DNA of 14,651 nucleotides, taken from assembly GCA_017553635.1 (NCBI GenBank), contig JAFZKN010000001.1, forward strand, positions 1 through 14,651, read 5' to 3'. Made by a program: the position numbers and the translations under genes. This document shows, one piece after another, positions 1 through 7,659 of this stretch (positions are counted from its first letter, which is position 1; each line of letters starts with the position of its first letter). This DNA is from Treponema sp. (GTDB lineage Bacteria > Spirochaetota > Spirochaetia > Treponematales > Treponemataceae). The notes beneath the pieces are model-generated. The model was not told where the DNA came from. It saw only the letters and a list, made by a program, of their open reading frames with translations, and made no database searches.

Positions 1-1
1 G

Positions 2-340
2 CTTGTAACAGACTGTAACGGAGATGAATACCAGAGGATAGAATACACGCCGTACGGTGAAACATGGATAGACTTAAAGACACAGATTTCACTCATTGCA
101 AAGCTTCCTTATAAGTTTAGTGCAAAGGAACTTGATGAAGAAACTGGCCTGTATTACTACGGTGCACGATATTTAGATCCGAAATACTCAAGGTGGATAA
201 GCGCAGACCCTGCAATGAACACGGGAGAATACTTTGGCAAGACCGATTCCGGAATGGGCGGAGTGTTTAATCATGTTAATCTTAATCTTTACCACTATGC
301 TTCGAATAATCCAATCAAGATTCGTATAGAAAGTACATAG
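2..340 (+). CDS. RHS repeat-associated core domain protein, C-terminal fragment
   Basis: This open frame enters from the left edge and gives 112 residues before a TAG stop. It contains the hallmark end of the RHS core: YTPYGE, then PYKFSAKELDEETGLYYYGA (residues 36-55), ARYLDPKYSRWISADPA, and VNLNLYHYASNNPIK. RHS proteins are large YD-repeat shells that encapsulate a variable C-terminal toxin released after this core. Here the reading frame departs from the family right after NNPIK, where YTDPDG or similar is expected, and adds only IRIEST before stopping. No toxin tail or immunity gene follows; ndk comes next. The gene may therefore be a toxin-less orphan or a remnant. The start and the repeat region lie outside the window. 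The family call is firm; whether the gene is functional is not known. Confidence 0.87.
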   Translation, partial: LVTDCNGDEYQRIEYTPYGETWIDLKTQISLIAKLPYKFSAKELDEETGLYYYGARYLDPKYSRWISADPAMNTGEYFGKTDSGMGGVFNHVNLNLYHYASNNPIKIRIEST

Positions 341-402
341 GCTAGTCTGTTGTAAAAGGTTTTTTTAAATTCAACTGCGGTCAGGACGGATTTTTATATC
401 CC

Positions 403-431
403 TTGAAATACTGATATTATTTCTATATAAT
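403..431 (+). promoter_or_regulatory. sigma-70-type promoter of ndk
   Basis: TTGAAA (403-408) and a perfect TATAAT (426-431) are separated by exactly 17 bases. The expected start of transcription is near base 438, only about 3 bases before the ndk ATG at 441. No Shine-Dalgarno sequence precedes the ATG, which fits a leaderless or nearly leaderless mRNA. The promoter would serve ndk and probably gpsA and ffh. Confidence 0.75.
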
Positions 432-440
432 TAAACAATT

Positions 441-887
441 ATGGAAACAAGATGTTTTAGTATGTTAAAGCCTGGTGTTTTGAATCGCAGGCTGGTGGGA
501 GAGGTAATAAGCCGCCTCGAAAAGAAAGGATTAAAGTTAGTAGGCTTAAAAATGATGAATATTTCAAGGGAACTTGCAAGCAAGCATTATATTGAGCATA
601 AGGGCAAGCCTTTTTATGATTCTCTTGTTGATTACATTACTTCTGGGCCTGTTGTTGCAATGGTATGGCAGGGAGATGACTGTATTACACTCGTAAGAAA
701 ACTTTGTGGAGCTACAAGCCCTGCAGAAAGTCATCCAGGAACAATCAGGGGAGATTTCTGTTCTCATACTCAGCACAATATTATTCATGCTTCTGATAGT
801 GATGAAAGTGCAAAACGCGAGATAGATCTTTTCTTTAAGGAAGAAGAAATCATTGACTGGGAAGATACACTTTCCTGCTGGCTGTAA
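441..887 (+). CDS. ndk: nucleoside diphosphate kinase
   Basis: This cytoplasmic enzyme transfers the gamma-phosphate of ATP to other nucleoside diphosphates through a phospho-histidine, balancing NTP and dNTP pools. The 148-residue length is normal for the family. Visible motifs are MLKPG (8-12, with the ATP-contacting Lys10-type residue at K10), HYIEHKGKPFY (49-59), TIRGDF (101-106) and the active-site NIIHASDS (113-120), in which H116 is the phosphorylated histidine. The stretch between RGDF and NIIH (CSHTQH) differs from the usual variants but keeps the asparagine. The ATG start is supported by its position just after a strong promoter; there is no ribosome binding site. gpsA begins 54 bases downstream on the same strand and probably shares the transcript. 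Confidence 0.95.
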   Translation: METRCFSMLKPGVLNRRLVGEVISRLEKKGLKLVGLKMMNISRELASKHYIEHKGKPFYDSLVDYITSGPVVAMVWQGDDCITLVRKLCGATSPAESHPGTIRGDFCSHTQHNIIHASDSDESAKREIDLFFKEEEIIDWEDTLSCWL

Positions 888-941
888 ATAAATTCAACTT
901 GACTTTATAGCTTGAAAAAAACAGGAGTCGGAGGATTTGTA

Positions 942-2009
942 ATGAATTCTAAAACTGTAGGAGTAATTGGAGCTGGAGCGTGGGGTACTGGTTTTGCACA
1001 GGCACTTGCACGAGGTGGTCATAAAGTTGTTTTGTGGGCACTTGAGGATGAAGTAGTTGAATCTATAAATAAAGAGCACGAAAATAAAAAATTTCTTCCA
1101 GGCTTTAAACTTTCCGAAAATCTTACAGCGTCGAAAGATATAAATGAAGTTGCATCAAAAAAAGATTTTCTTATTCTGGCAAGTCCATCGCTTTATCTTG
1201 AATCAACTGTAAAAAAGTTAACTACAATTCCTAATATTGCTGACGGCGAAACCTTTGTAGGAGTACTTACAAAAGGTTTTGTTCCTTCTAAAAGAGGACC
1301 TCAGCTTTGTCTTGAAACAATTGAGAATGTTCTTCCTGGAATTTATAAAGGTAATACTGTTTATATTTCAGGTCCAAGTCATGCAGAAGAAGTTGCTATG
1401 GGAAAGCTTACAGGACTTATTGCTGCATGTGAAAATCCTAAGAATACAATTATTTTCCGTGAGCTTATGAGGGTTCCAGGACTTTTAGCATATTCAAGTC
1501 TTGATGTTGTTGGAGTTCAGATTTGTGCAGCAGTTAAGAATGTTGTTGCCGTAGTTTATGGTTGTCTTGATGCGATTTCTGAAACTTCTGAAACATTCGG
1601 TGATAATTCTGAAAGTCTTCTTCTTGCTGCAGGTCTTAATGAAATTCAGCAGCTTGGATTTGCAATGGGTGCAACTCATGCAGAAACATTTACTTCGATT
1701 GCCGGAGTAGGGGACCTTGATGTAACCTGCAAAAGTAAATACGGAAGAAACCGTCGCTTTGGTCAGGATATAATTAAGAATAATATTCTTTCAAAATTTA
1801 AAGATCTTGATGATTTAATTACAAATGTAAATCAAATAGGCTATCTTCCGGAAGGTGCGATTGCCTGTAAATATGTTCACGAAATTGCTGAACGCTTAAA
1901 TTTAAAACTTGTTATCTGTGACGGATTATATAAAATTCTTAACAGGGAAATTCAACCTGAAGAATTCTTAAAAGATCTTCTCCGTTTAAAGAAGCGGGTA
2001 AAAAGATAA
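942..2009 (+). CDS. gpsA: NAD(P)-dependent glycerol-3-phosphate dehydrogenase
   Basis: GpsA reduces dihydroxyacetone phosphate to sn-glycerol 3-phosphate, the backbone for membrane phospholipids. The start is set at ATG 942 because GGAGGA (930-935) lies six bases upstream; this gives 355 residues. An in-frame TTG at 912 would add ten residues but would translate through that ribosome binding site. Seen in the protein: the dinucleotide-binding GAGAWG (10-15), GPSHAEE (144-150), the AAVKN motif with the catalytic lysine at about K199, and GVGDLDVTC followed by GRNRRFG (268-274). The length is slightly above the usual 330-340. It sits between ndk and ffh; the gap to ffh is 19 bases, consistent with one operon. 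Confidence 0.95.
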   Translation: MNSKTVGVIGAGAWGTGFAQALARGGHKVVLWALEDEVVESINKEHENKKFLPGFKLSENLTASKDINEVASKKDFLILASPSLYLESTVKKLTTIPNIADGETFVGVLTKGFVPSKRGPQLCLETIENVLPGIYKGNTVYISGPSHAEEVAMGKLTGLIAACENPKNTIIFRELMRVPGLLAYSSLDVVGVQICAAVKNVVAVVYGCLDAISETSETFGDNSESLLLAAGLNEIQQLGFAMGATHAETFTSIAGVGDLDVTCKSKYGRNRRFGQDIIKNNILSKFKDLDDLITNVNQIGYLPEGAIACKYVHEIAERLNLKLVICDGLYKILNREIQPEEFLKDLLRLKKRVKR

Positions 2010-2028
2010 TTAATACAGGGGCAGACTG

Positions 2029-3363
2029 ATGCTTGAAAAAATAACAGACACATTCAGCGGGATTATCCGTACTATCAGCGGAAAGGCTTCGATTACAGAA
2101 AAAAATATCGAAGACACAGTTGAACAGATTAAAATGGCTTTGCTTGAAGCCGATGTTAATATCCGTGTAGTAAGAAGGTTTGTTAATTCAACTATCGAAG
2201 AAGCAAAAGGTGAAAAGGTTTTAAAAGCTGTAGACCCGGGTCAGCAGTTTGTAAAAATAATTCACGATAAAATTGTTTCTATGCTCGGAGATGCAAAAAC
2301 TGATCTCAAACTCAAAGGCCCGGATACTCAGTCAGTAATTCTCATGCTTGGTCTTCAGGGTTCTGGTAAAACAACAGCCAGCCACAAACTTGCTGCGCGC
2401 TTAAAGAAAGAGGGGAGACGTCCTCTTTTGGCTGCGTGTGACCTTGTTCGTCCTGCAGCCATTGAACAGCTGTGTGTTCTCGGAGCAAAGATTGATGTTC
2501 CTGTTTATAAAGAAGAAGGTACAAAAGACGCAGTTCGTGTTGCAAAGAATGCAATAGATTATGCAAAGAAAAACGGTCTTGATGTAATTATCCTTGATAC
2601 AGCCGGACGACTTCAGATTGATGAAGATATGATGGCTGAACTTGTTGCAGTAAAAAAAGCTGTTACCCCTGACGAAGTTCTTCTTGTTGCAGATTCTATG
2701 ACAGGTCAGAATGCTGTTGACATCGCAAAATCATTTGATGAACAGCTTGGCCTTTCCGGTGTAATTCTTACAAAGTTTGACTCTGATGCACGGGGAGGAG
2801 CTGCCCTTTCTTTAAAGACAATTACTCAAAAACCGATTTTGTTTATCGGTACTGGTGAAAAGACAGAAGACTTTGAAGTATTCCATCCTGACCGAATTGC
2901 AAGCCGTATTCTCGGCATGGGCGATATCGTTTCACTTGTTGAAAAGGCACAGGAACAGGTAAACATAGAAGATGCTAAAAAGCTCGAAGCTAAAATGGCC
3001 CGTAATGAGTTTACTCTTGATGATATGCTTGAGCAGTTTAAGCAGGTTAAAAAAATGGGCTCGATGCAGTCGCTTATGGAAATGATGCCTGGAATGGCAG
3101 GTGCTCTTCAGGGGCGGGATATCGATACAAGCGGAATGAAACATCAGGAAGCTATCATTCAGGCGATGACAAAAAAAGAAAGGGCAAACCATCTTATCAT
3201 TGGACCAAGCCGCAGAAAAAGAATTGCAAAGGGTTCTGGAACCTCTGTTGCAGAAGTAAATAAATTAATCAAGCAGTTTGAAAAGACAAAGCTGGCAATG
3301 AAAAAAATAAGCCGCAACAAGGGAATGCAGTCACGGCTTATGAGTCAGCTTATGGGTCAGTAA
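2029..3363 (+). CDS. ffh: signal recognition particle protein Ffh (SRP54)
   Basis: Ffh binds 4.5S RNA and the signal sequences of nascent membrane proteins, then docks with FtsY to deliver ribosomes to the Sec machinery. The 444 residues show the complete layout: a helical N domain (1-95), then the G domain with the P-loop GLQGSGKTT (108-116), DLVRPAA (138-144), DTAGRLQ (190-196) and TKFDSDARGG (248-257). The methionine-rich M domain begins after GMGD (296-299) and holds the methionine-dense signal-binding segment and the RNA-binding SRRKRIAKGSG motif. AGGGG at 2017-2021 is a modest ribosome binding site, seven bases from the ATG. The 4.5S RNA gene is not in the window. The stop lies three bases from the end of a convergent gene. 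Confidence 0.97.
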   Translation: MLEKITDTFSGIIRTISGKASITEKNIEDTVEQIKMALLEADVNIRVVRRFVNSTIEEAKGEKVLKAVDPGQQFVKIIHDKIVSMLGDAKTDLKLKGPDTQSVILMLGLQGSGKTTASHKLAARLKKEGRRPLLAACDLVRPAAIEQLCVLGAKIDVPVYKEEGTKDAVRVAKNAIDYAKKNGLDVIILDTAGRLQIDEDMMAELVAVKKAVTPDEVLLVADSMTGQNAVDIAKSFDEQLGLSGVILTKFDSDARGGAALSLKTITQKPILFIGTGEKTEDFEVFHPDRIASRILGMGDIVSLVEKAQEQVNIEDAKKLEAKMARNEFTLDDMLEQFKQVKKMGSMQSLMEMMPGMAGALQGRDIDTSGMKHQEAIIQAMTKKERANHLIIGPSRRKRIAKGSGTSVAEVNKLIKQFEKTKLAMKKISRNKGMQSRLMSQLMGQ

Positions 3364-3366
3364 GTC

Positions 3367-4116
3367 TTATTTTACGACAATAATTGAAGTTTCTCTTCCG
3401 TCCTTTGACCATGCACGGTCAGGATTTGTTGTATCCGGAAAACTCTTTGTTCCGTTGTAAAAGGCGTAGTAGTAAGTTCCTTCTGGAAGAGGGAGGTAAA
3501 GCTCATAGTATCCAGGACGTGTTTCTGTAAGCTCGTAAATCCATGGATCCCAGTCAGTAAAGGTTCCTGCAAGACGGATTTTCTGTCCTTCTGGTCCCTG
3601 ATATATAAAGTGAACGCCCTTGTCCGTCTTTTTGGTTTCATTTTTATGGTTGTTTGTAACGTTGAGTGTAGAAACCTCGATTCCTGTGTACGGATTGTAG
3701 TACTTATTTTCGTTATTCGGGTCTGTTGTCCAGATCCCGTCAATTATTATCCGATATGAAATAAATTCAATATCGCGTGGAAGTTCAAGAATGTAAAAAT
3801 AAAGGCTGTCGATTTCTTTTTCGTCAATGTCCTTTGTTGATTTTTTCATAAAGGAGTGAATTTCTTTATAATCTTCAAAGTCAAATGCAATGCCTATATG
3901 GCGTGGTCCTTTTTCGGCAGTAAAAACGATATAATCGTCCTGCTGGTATGGTGAAGAAACTCCCCTGATATCGTTTACGGCAACACGATATTCGTAAGGG
4001 TATTTAAACTCTGTATCTGGAGAATTTTTTTTGCCCTGCGGTTTACCCTTAGCGAAAGCCGGTACAAGATTTAATAAAATAATGCTTAAGCTTAAAATTT
4101 TTACAAAATACTTCAT
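3367..4116 (-). CDS. secreted protein with two glycogen-binding-like (CBM48/AMPK-CBM) E-set domains
   Basis: The preferred start is the ATG at 4116, which gives MKYFVK followed by a hydrophobic stretch and an AFA-K cleavage site near residue 22, a clean signal peptide. An ATG at 4134 would add six residues (MSDNVF). No Shine-Dalgarno sequence supports either start. The mature part has two beta-rich segments. The first (about residues 35-165) contains FYILELPRDIEFISYRIIID and GIWTTDPNN. The second (about 165-249) contains LAGTFTDWDPW and GYYELYLPLPEGTYYYAFY, the classic look of an AMPK-type glycogen-binding or isoamylase N-terminal domain. No catalytic domain is attached. The protein may bind an alpha-glucan or another ligand in the periplasm; that role is inferred. 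It converges on ffh with a 3-base gap. Confidence 0.75.
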   Translation of the reverse strand: MKYFVKILSLSIILLNLVPAFAKGKPQGKKNSPDTEFKYPYEYRVAVNDIRGVSSPYQQDDYIVFTAEKGPRHIGIAFDFEDYKEIHSFMKKSTKDIDEKEIDSLYFYILELPRDIEFISYRIIIDGIWTTDPNNENKYYNPYTGIEVSTLNVTNNHKNETKKTDKGVHFIYQGPEGQKIRLAGTFTDWDPWIYELTETRPGYYELYLPLPEGTYYYAFYNGTKSFPDTTNPDRAWSKDGRETSIIVVK

Positions 4117-4189
4117 AAATACATTATCGGACATAAATTCATTCAGTTTAGGGGATTTAAAAAAATCTACAATATATATAAAAAAAATT

Positions 4190-4219
4190 GTGACAAATAC
4201 CGTTAATATATGATATAAT
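4190..4219 (+). promoter_or_regulatory. extended -10 promoter of flcA
   Basis: A perfect TATAAT (4214-4219) is preceded by TG at 4211-4212, giving the extended -10 form TGnTATAAT. An 18-base spacer separates it from GTGACA (4190-4195), a five-of-six match to TTGACA. Transcription should begin near 4226, leaving a leader of about 60 bases before the ATG at 4286. Confidence 0.75.
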
Positions 4220-4222
4220 AGT

Positions 4223-4263
4223 TCAATGGAATATAGTTCTTAGGGCTTACTGTATTCTATTGA
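4223..4263 (+). promoter_or_regulatory. 15-pair leader hairpin before flcA
   Basis: Bases 4223-4237 pair fully with 4249-4263: 13 Watson-Crick pairs plus two G-U pairs, with an 11-base loop (4238-4248). The stem begins almost at the predicted start of transcription and ends four bases before GGGG (4267-4270), the only weak Shine-Dalgarno-like sequence. No U-run follows it, so it is not a normal terminator. It could stabilise the 5' end of the mRNA, tune translation, or mark a protein-binding site; none of these is shown. Confidence 0.6.
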
Positions 4264-4285
4264 TTTGGGGAAAGAATATTAATTT

Positions 4286-7200
4286 ATGCCGGGTTTAAGT
4301 CAATTAAGAAAATTAAGCGAAGATGTGCTCAGATTAGGTAATGAAGCAAAGCTGCGTTCAGAACGTGGTGAAAAGCCTGTCGTTGCAACTATTCCATCTT
4401 CAGTTCCAGACATAGATGACTCTGAGGATTTCGTATTAGGTCTTCCGGAAAAGGAAAGTGACGAAGCTCCGTCAGAAGAAGAACTCGCTGCGAAGGCAGA
4501 AGAAGAGCAGGCATTAGCCTCGGCTGCCAGCGATCTTGAAAATCTTCTTGCAGGAAATGCTCCTGCTTCTCAACCAGACATTGATCTTTCAGGAATTTTA
4601 AATCCGGTAATGGATGCAGATGACGGCATACCTGACCTGTCTGCATTTGAAGCTCCACCACCTCCTCCAGAAAAGAAAGAACCATCAATCGAGGACATGA
4701 GCCTTGATGATCTTTTAAATACACCTTCACAGGATTTTGCAGAACCGGAACCTGTTCCAGAACCTGAACCGGCACCGGAGCCTGAACCGGAGATGACTTC
4801 GGTAGACGTAACTTCTGATTTTGATCTTGCAGCTCCAGCAGAAGATATTGCGATTCCAGATGTTTCCGATATGGAAAATTTTGAAGCATCGGATTTGTCT
4901 TTTGATGCTCCAGCAGAAAAACCTGCTGCAGAAAGTACAGATGAATTTGGTTTTTCCGGTGAAGCAATTGATTTGACCGCAGATCTTCCTGATGAATTAC
5001 AGGAAGTTGTAGATAATCCAAAACCTTCTGTAAATACATCTGTTTCTGAGGCAGAAGAAATTTCTGAAGTAGAAGAACCTTCTGTGCAGGATATTTCGAT
5101 ACCAGACGATATTTCAATGCCGGAAGATGCAGCAATGCCTGGAGATATTTCTATTCCTGAAACTGAAGCTTCTTCAGAAACAGTATCTTCTGGTGCAGAT
5201 GAAATTCCTGTTGCAGGGGATTTTGGATTTGATGCAATTGATACAAGTGGCCTTGATGATATAGGTTCTGCAATGGGGCAGACAGAAGAAACTCCTCAGA
5301 GTTCCGGCCCTGGTTTTGGAGAAGATTTTGATCCATCTGCAATTGATCTTTCAGGGCTTGATCTTGGTGGAGATTCTGGAGAAGGTGCTGCTGGTGGTGG
5401 GGAAGAGCAGACTCCTGAAGTTTTTGATACATCAGAAATGGATGGAATCGGAATGTCCGATTTTAACATTCCTGAAACAGATTCCAAATTATCAAGTTCT
5501 CTTTCTTCTGATTTTGAACTGGACTCAGAAGGCGCAAGTGATCTTGATTTTGAAATTGCAGGTTATACAGGAGCAGATGCAAATCCGTTTGATAAAAATG
5601 GACGCATAAAGTCTCAGATAGCAACGCCTGTTGAAGAAAAAAGAAAGAATACTTTAACAGATGCAGAATATAAAAAGTTCAAGAATAATTTAAAATACTA
5701 TCCTCTTAATGTTCGGCTTGCTGTAGAGGATATGATTGTTAAGAATGAATTTACTGATGATGTAATTTTTGAAGTCATCGAAAAAATTCTTAAAAAAGTT
5801 CCGGCCCGTCAGCTTGCATCTCATCTTGAAAAGATGCTCGACATACAGCTTTCTGTTCCCCGCGACTTTGAACGAAGAACTGCAGAAGAATACGAAGCAT
5901 ACAAGCAGTCGATTCAGTATCAGTTAAAAAACAGAATTCTTCCGGCAATTGTAATCGGTGTATTTGGTTTTATCATGCTCTGCTGTATCGGTTTCCTTAC
6001 TGTTGAATTTGTATATAAGCCGATAAAGGCAGAAGGTCTTTATAAATCTGGTTACAGCTATCTTGAAAAAGAAGATTTTACTCAGAGCGAGATGGATTTT
6101 AATAAAGCTAAAGGATATAAGCTTAAAAAGAAATGGTTTTTCAGATATGCAGAAGGTTATAGAAGACATAAGCAGTATGAACGTGCTGAAAATAAATATA
6201 AAGAGCTTTTAAAATATTTTAATCATGATAAGCAGGCTGGACTTGATTATGTCCGTATGGAACTTGAAGACCTTGCAAATTATGAAAAAGCAGAAGATAT
6301 CTGCAGACGGGAAGTTCTTGATTATCACATTAATGATATAGATGGTGTTCTTCTTTTGGGTGACGTTTATCTTGAATGGGCGACAGAATTAGACAGTTCA
6401 AAATTTGAGAATGCTTACGAACAGTATAACTTTGTTCTTCAGCTTGTTAAAAAGCCAAAGAATGAATATTACGCAAGACTTATGCGTTACAGCGTAAGAA
6501 CAGATAACCTTAAAGATGTTCTTCAATACAAGGAAATGTTCTTCCCTGTTGAAAAATCTTTGAGTGGTGATGACTGGACAGAAATGTCTGGTTATCTTAT
6601 GAATAAGCTTTATGGAAATCTTGCACCTCAGGAAGAATATCTGAGAGAATCAATTGAAGATGTTCTTGAGATGTTAAAGCGTTCAATAAAGTACAGCCCG
6701 AAAAATCCTATCGCAAGATATAATATGTCGCGTTATTATATCGAGTCTGGAAATCATGAACGGGCTATAAAAGAACTTGAATCTACAACAGCTCTTTTTA
6801 AGGAATCAAGATCACTTAAAAAACGTGACATGTATAAGTTCTTAAATTCTTACAGACTCATTGGTGAACAGTATCTTTATGAGAGAGAATTTATAAAGGC
6901 ACAGGAATCACTGGCAGAAGGAATTAAGCTTTTTGAAGAAAAGAATGAAGTGAGTGGTCTGGAAAGTGATAAGAATGTTGGAATCATGTATTCAGATTAT
7001 GCAGATATTGATTACTTTATTTCCGGTGATCTGGAAAATGCTTACAGAAATTATTTAAATTCAATTAATAATAAAAATGATAATGCTTATGTAAGATATA
7101 AAGCAGGTTATATCGATTACGGAAATAAAAATTACGAAGACGCATTTAAGCATTTTGTAGTTGCATCAGAAAAAAAAGAAAATGATTCTAATCTTCTTTT

Positions 7201-7627
7201 AGCATTGGGAAATGCATTGGCATTGCGTGATGATGATTATGCAGGTTCAGGATATTATGAAAGGCTTATCAATGTTCTTGATCATGAAATATCCAGAAAA
7301 GATGTAATTATGCCACAGATTAAAAATGAAGATACAGAACTTATTGAATTATATATGAAAGCTTCGAATAATCTTGGAGTTACTCAGTACAGACTTGCAA
7401 GGGAAACAGGAAACAGCAGCCTTAATGGAGAAAGTATTTTTAATTTCCAGAATTCACTGAGGGCATATGATGCACTTACCCGTAATCCTGAAACTTTGGT
7501 CAGAATTGGCGGAACAAATCTTGCTGAACAGAATGTAAAATATGTAACAAGCCCTATCACAGCTTATGAACCGGCAATTTATACAGACATTCCGAGAACT
7601 CTCGGCGATGAAAAACGACTCGAATAG
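4286..7627 (+). CDS. flcA: membrane-anchored TPR protein, probable periplasmic flagellar collar protein FlcA
   Basis: Three parts are visible in the 1113 residues. Residues 1-450 are acidic and low in complexity, opening with MPGLSQLRKLSEDVLRLGNE and including a PE-repeat tract (153-169) and recurring IDLSGL/IDTSGL-type motifs. Residues 455-545 look like a compact helical domain. A single membrane helix spans about 554-576. Residues 585-1080 are helical with tetratricopeptide-like repeats (for example YKSGYSYLEKEDFTQSEMDF). The opening motif and the acidic-helix-TPR plan match, as I recall it, the spirochaete family that includes Borrelia collar protein FlcA (BB0326), which organises stators around periplasmic flagella. 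With one membrane helix, the TPR part would be periplasmic and the acidic part cytoplasmic. The gene has its own promoter and is followed 32 bases later by a lipid-kinase-like gene. The membrane-TPR architecture is certain; the FlcA name is moderately so. Confidence 0.65.
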   Translation: MPGLSQLRKLSEDVLRLGNEAKLRSERGEKPVVATIPSSVPDIDDSEDFVLGLPEKESDEAPSEEELAAKAEEEQALASAASDLENLLAGNAPASQPDIDLSGILNPVMDADDGIPDLSAFEAPPPPPEKKEPSIEDMSLDDLLNTPSQDFAEPEPVPEPEPAPEPEPEMTSVDVTSDFDLAAPAEDIAIPDVSDMENFEASDLSFDAPAEKPAAESTDEFGFSGEAIDLTADLPDELQEVVDNPKPSVNTSVSEAEEISEVEEPSVQDISIPDDISMPEDAAMPGDISIPETEASSETVSSGADEIPVAGDFGFDAIDTSGLDDIGSAMGQTEETPQSSGPGFGEDFDPSAIDLSGLDLGGDSGEGAAGGGEEQTPEVFDTSEMDGIGMSDFNIPETDSKLSSSLSSDFELDSEGASDLDFEIAGYTGADANPFDKNGRIKSQIATPVEEKRKNTLTDAEYKKFKNNLKYYPLNVRLAVEDMIVKNEFTDDVIFEVIEKILKKVPARQLASHLEKMLDIQLSVPRDFERRTAEEYEAYKQSIQYQLKNRILPAIVIGVFGFIMLCCIGFLTVEFVYKPIKAEGLYKSGYSYLEKEDFTQSEMDFNKAKGYKLKKKWFFRYAEGYRRHKQYERAENKYKELLKYFNHDKQAGLDYVRMELEDLANYEKAEDICRREVLDYHINDIDGVLLLGDVYLEWATELDSSKFENAYEQYNFVLQLVKKPKNEYYARLMRYSVRTDNLKDVLQYKEMFFPVEKSLSGDDWTEMSGYLMNKLYGNLAPQEEYLRESIEDVLEMLKRSIKYSPKNPIARYNMSRYYIESGNHERAIKELESTTALFKESRSLKKRDMYKFLNSYRLIGEQYLYEREFIKAQESLAEGIKLFEEKNEVSGLESDKNVGIMYSDYADIDYFISGDLENAYRNYLNSINNKNDNAYVRYKAGYIDYGNKNYEDAFKHFVVASEKKENDSNLLLALGNALALRDDDYAGSGYYERLINVLDHEISRKDVIMPQIKNEDTELIELYMKASNNLGVTQYRLARETGNSSLNGESIFNFQNSLRAYDALTRNPETLVRIGGTNLAEQNVKYVTSPITAYEPAIYTDIPRTLGDEKRLE

Positions 7628-7659
7628 AATCGCTTTGTTTTATCTAACGGGGTTTTGAT

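Noticed and set aside
341..440. Possible RHS toxin remnant or immunity gene after the RHS stop
   Set aside because: A short frame (SVVKGFFKFNCGQDGFLYPLKY) exists but is too short, lacks a start, and overlaps the ndk promoter.
912..941. TTG start for gpsA ten codons upstream
   Set aside because: It would translate through GGAGGA (930-935), which is ideally placed for ATG 942, and the family N-terminus starts just before the dinucleotide-binding motif.
3401..3424. Hairpin TCC-TGACC/GGTCA-GGA as ffh terminator
   Set aside because: The stem has a bulge and is followed only by TTTGTTG, so it is too weak to call as a terminator.
3372..3743. Alternative minus-strand frame within the E-set protein gene
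   Set aside because: It is out of frame with the domain-bearing product and gives a low-complexity basic sequence.
4389..5609. Long open frames on both strands inside the first third of flcA
   Set aside because: They arise from the acidic, repetitive codon pattern of the real frame; their products are Leu/Gln-rich with no start signals.
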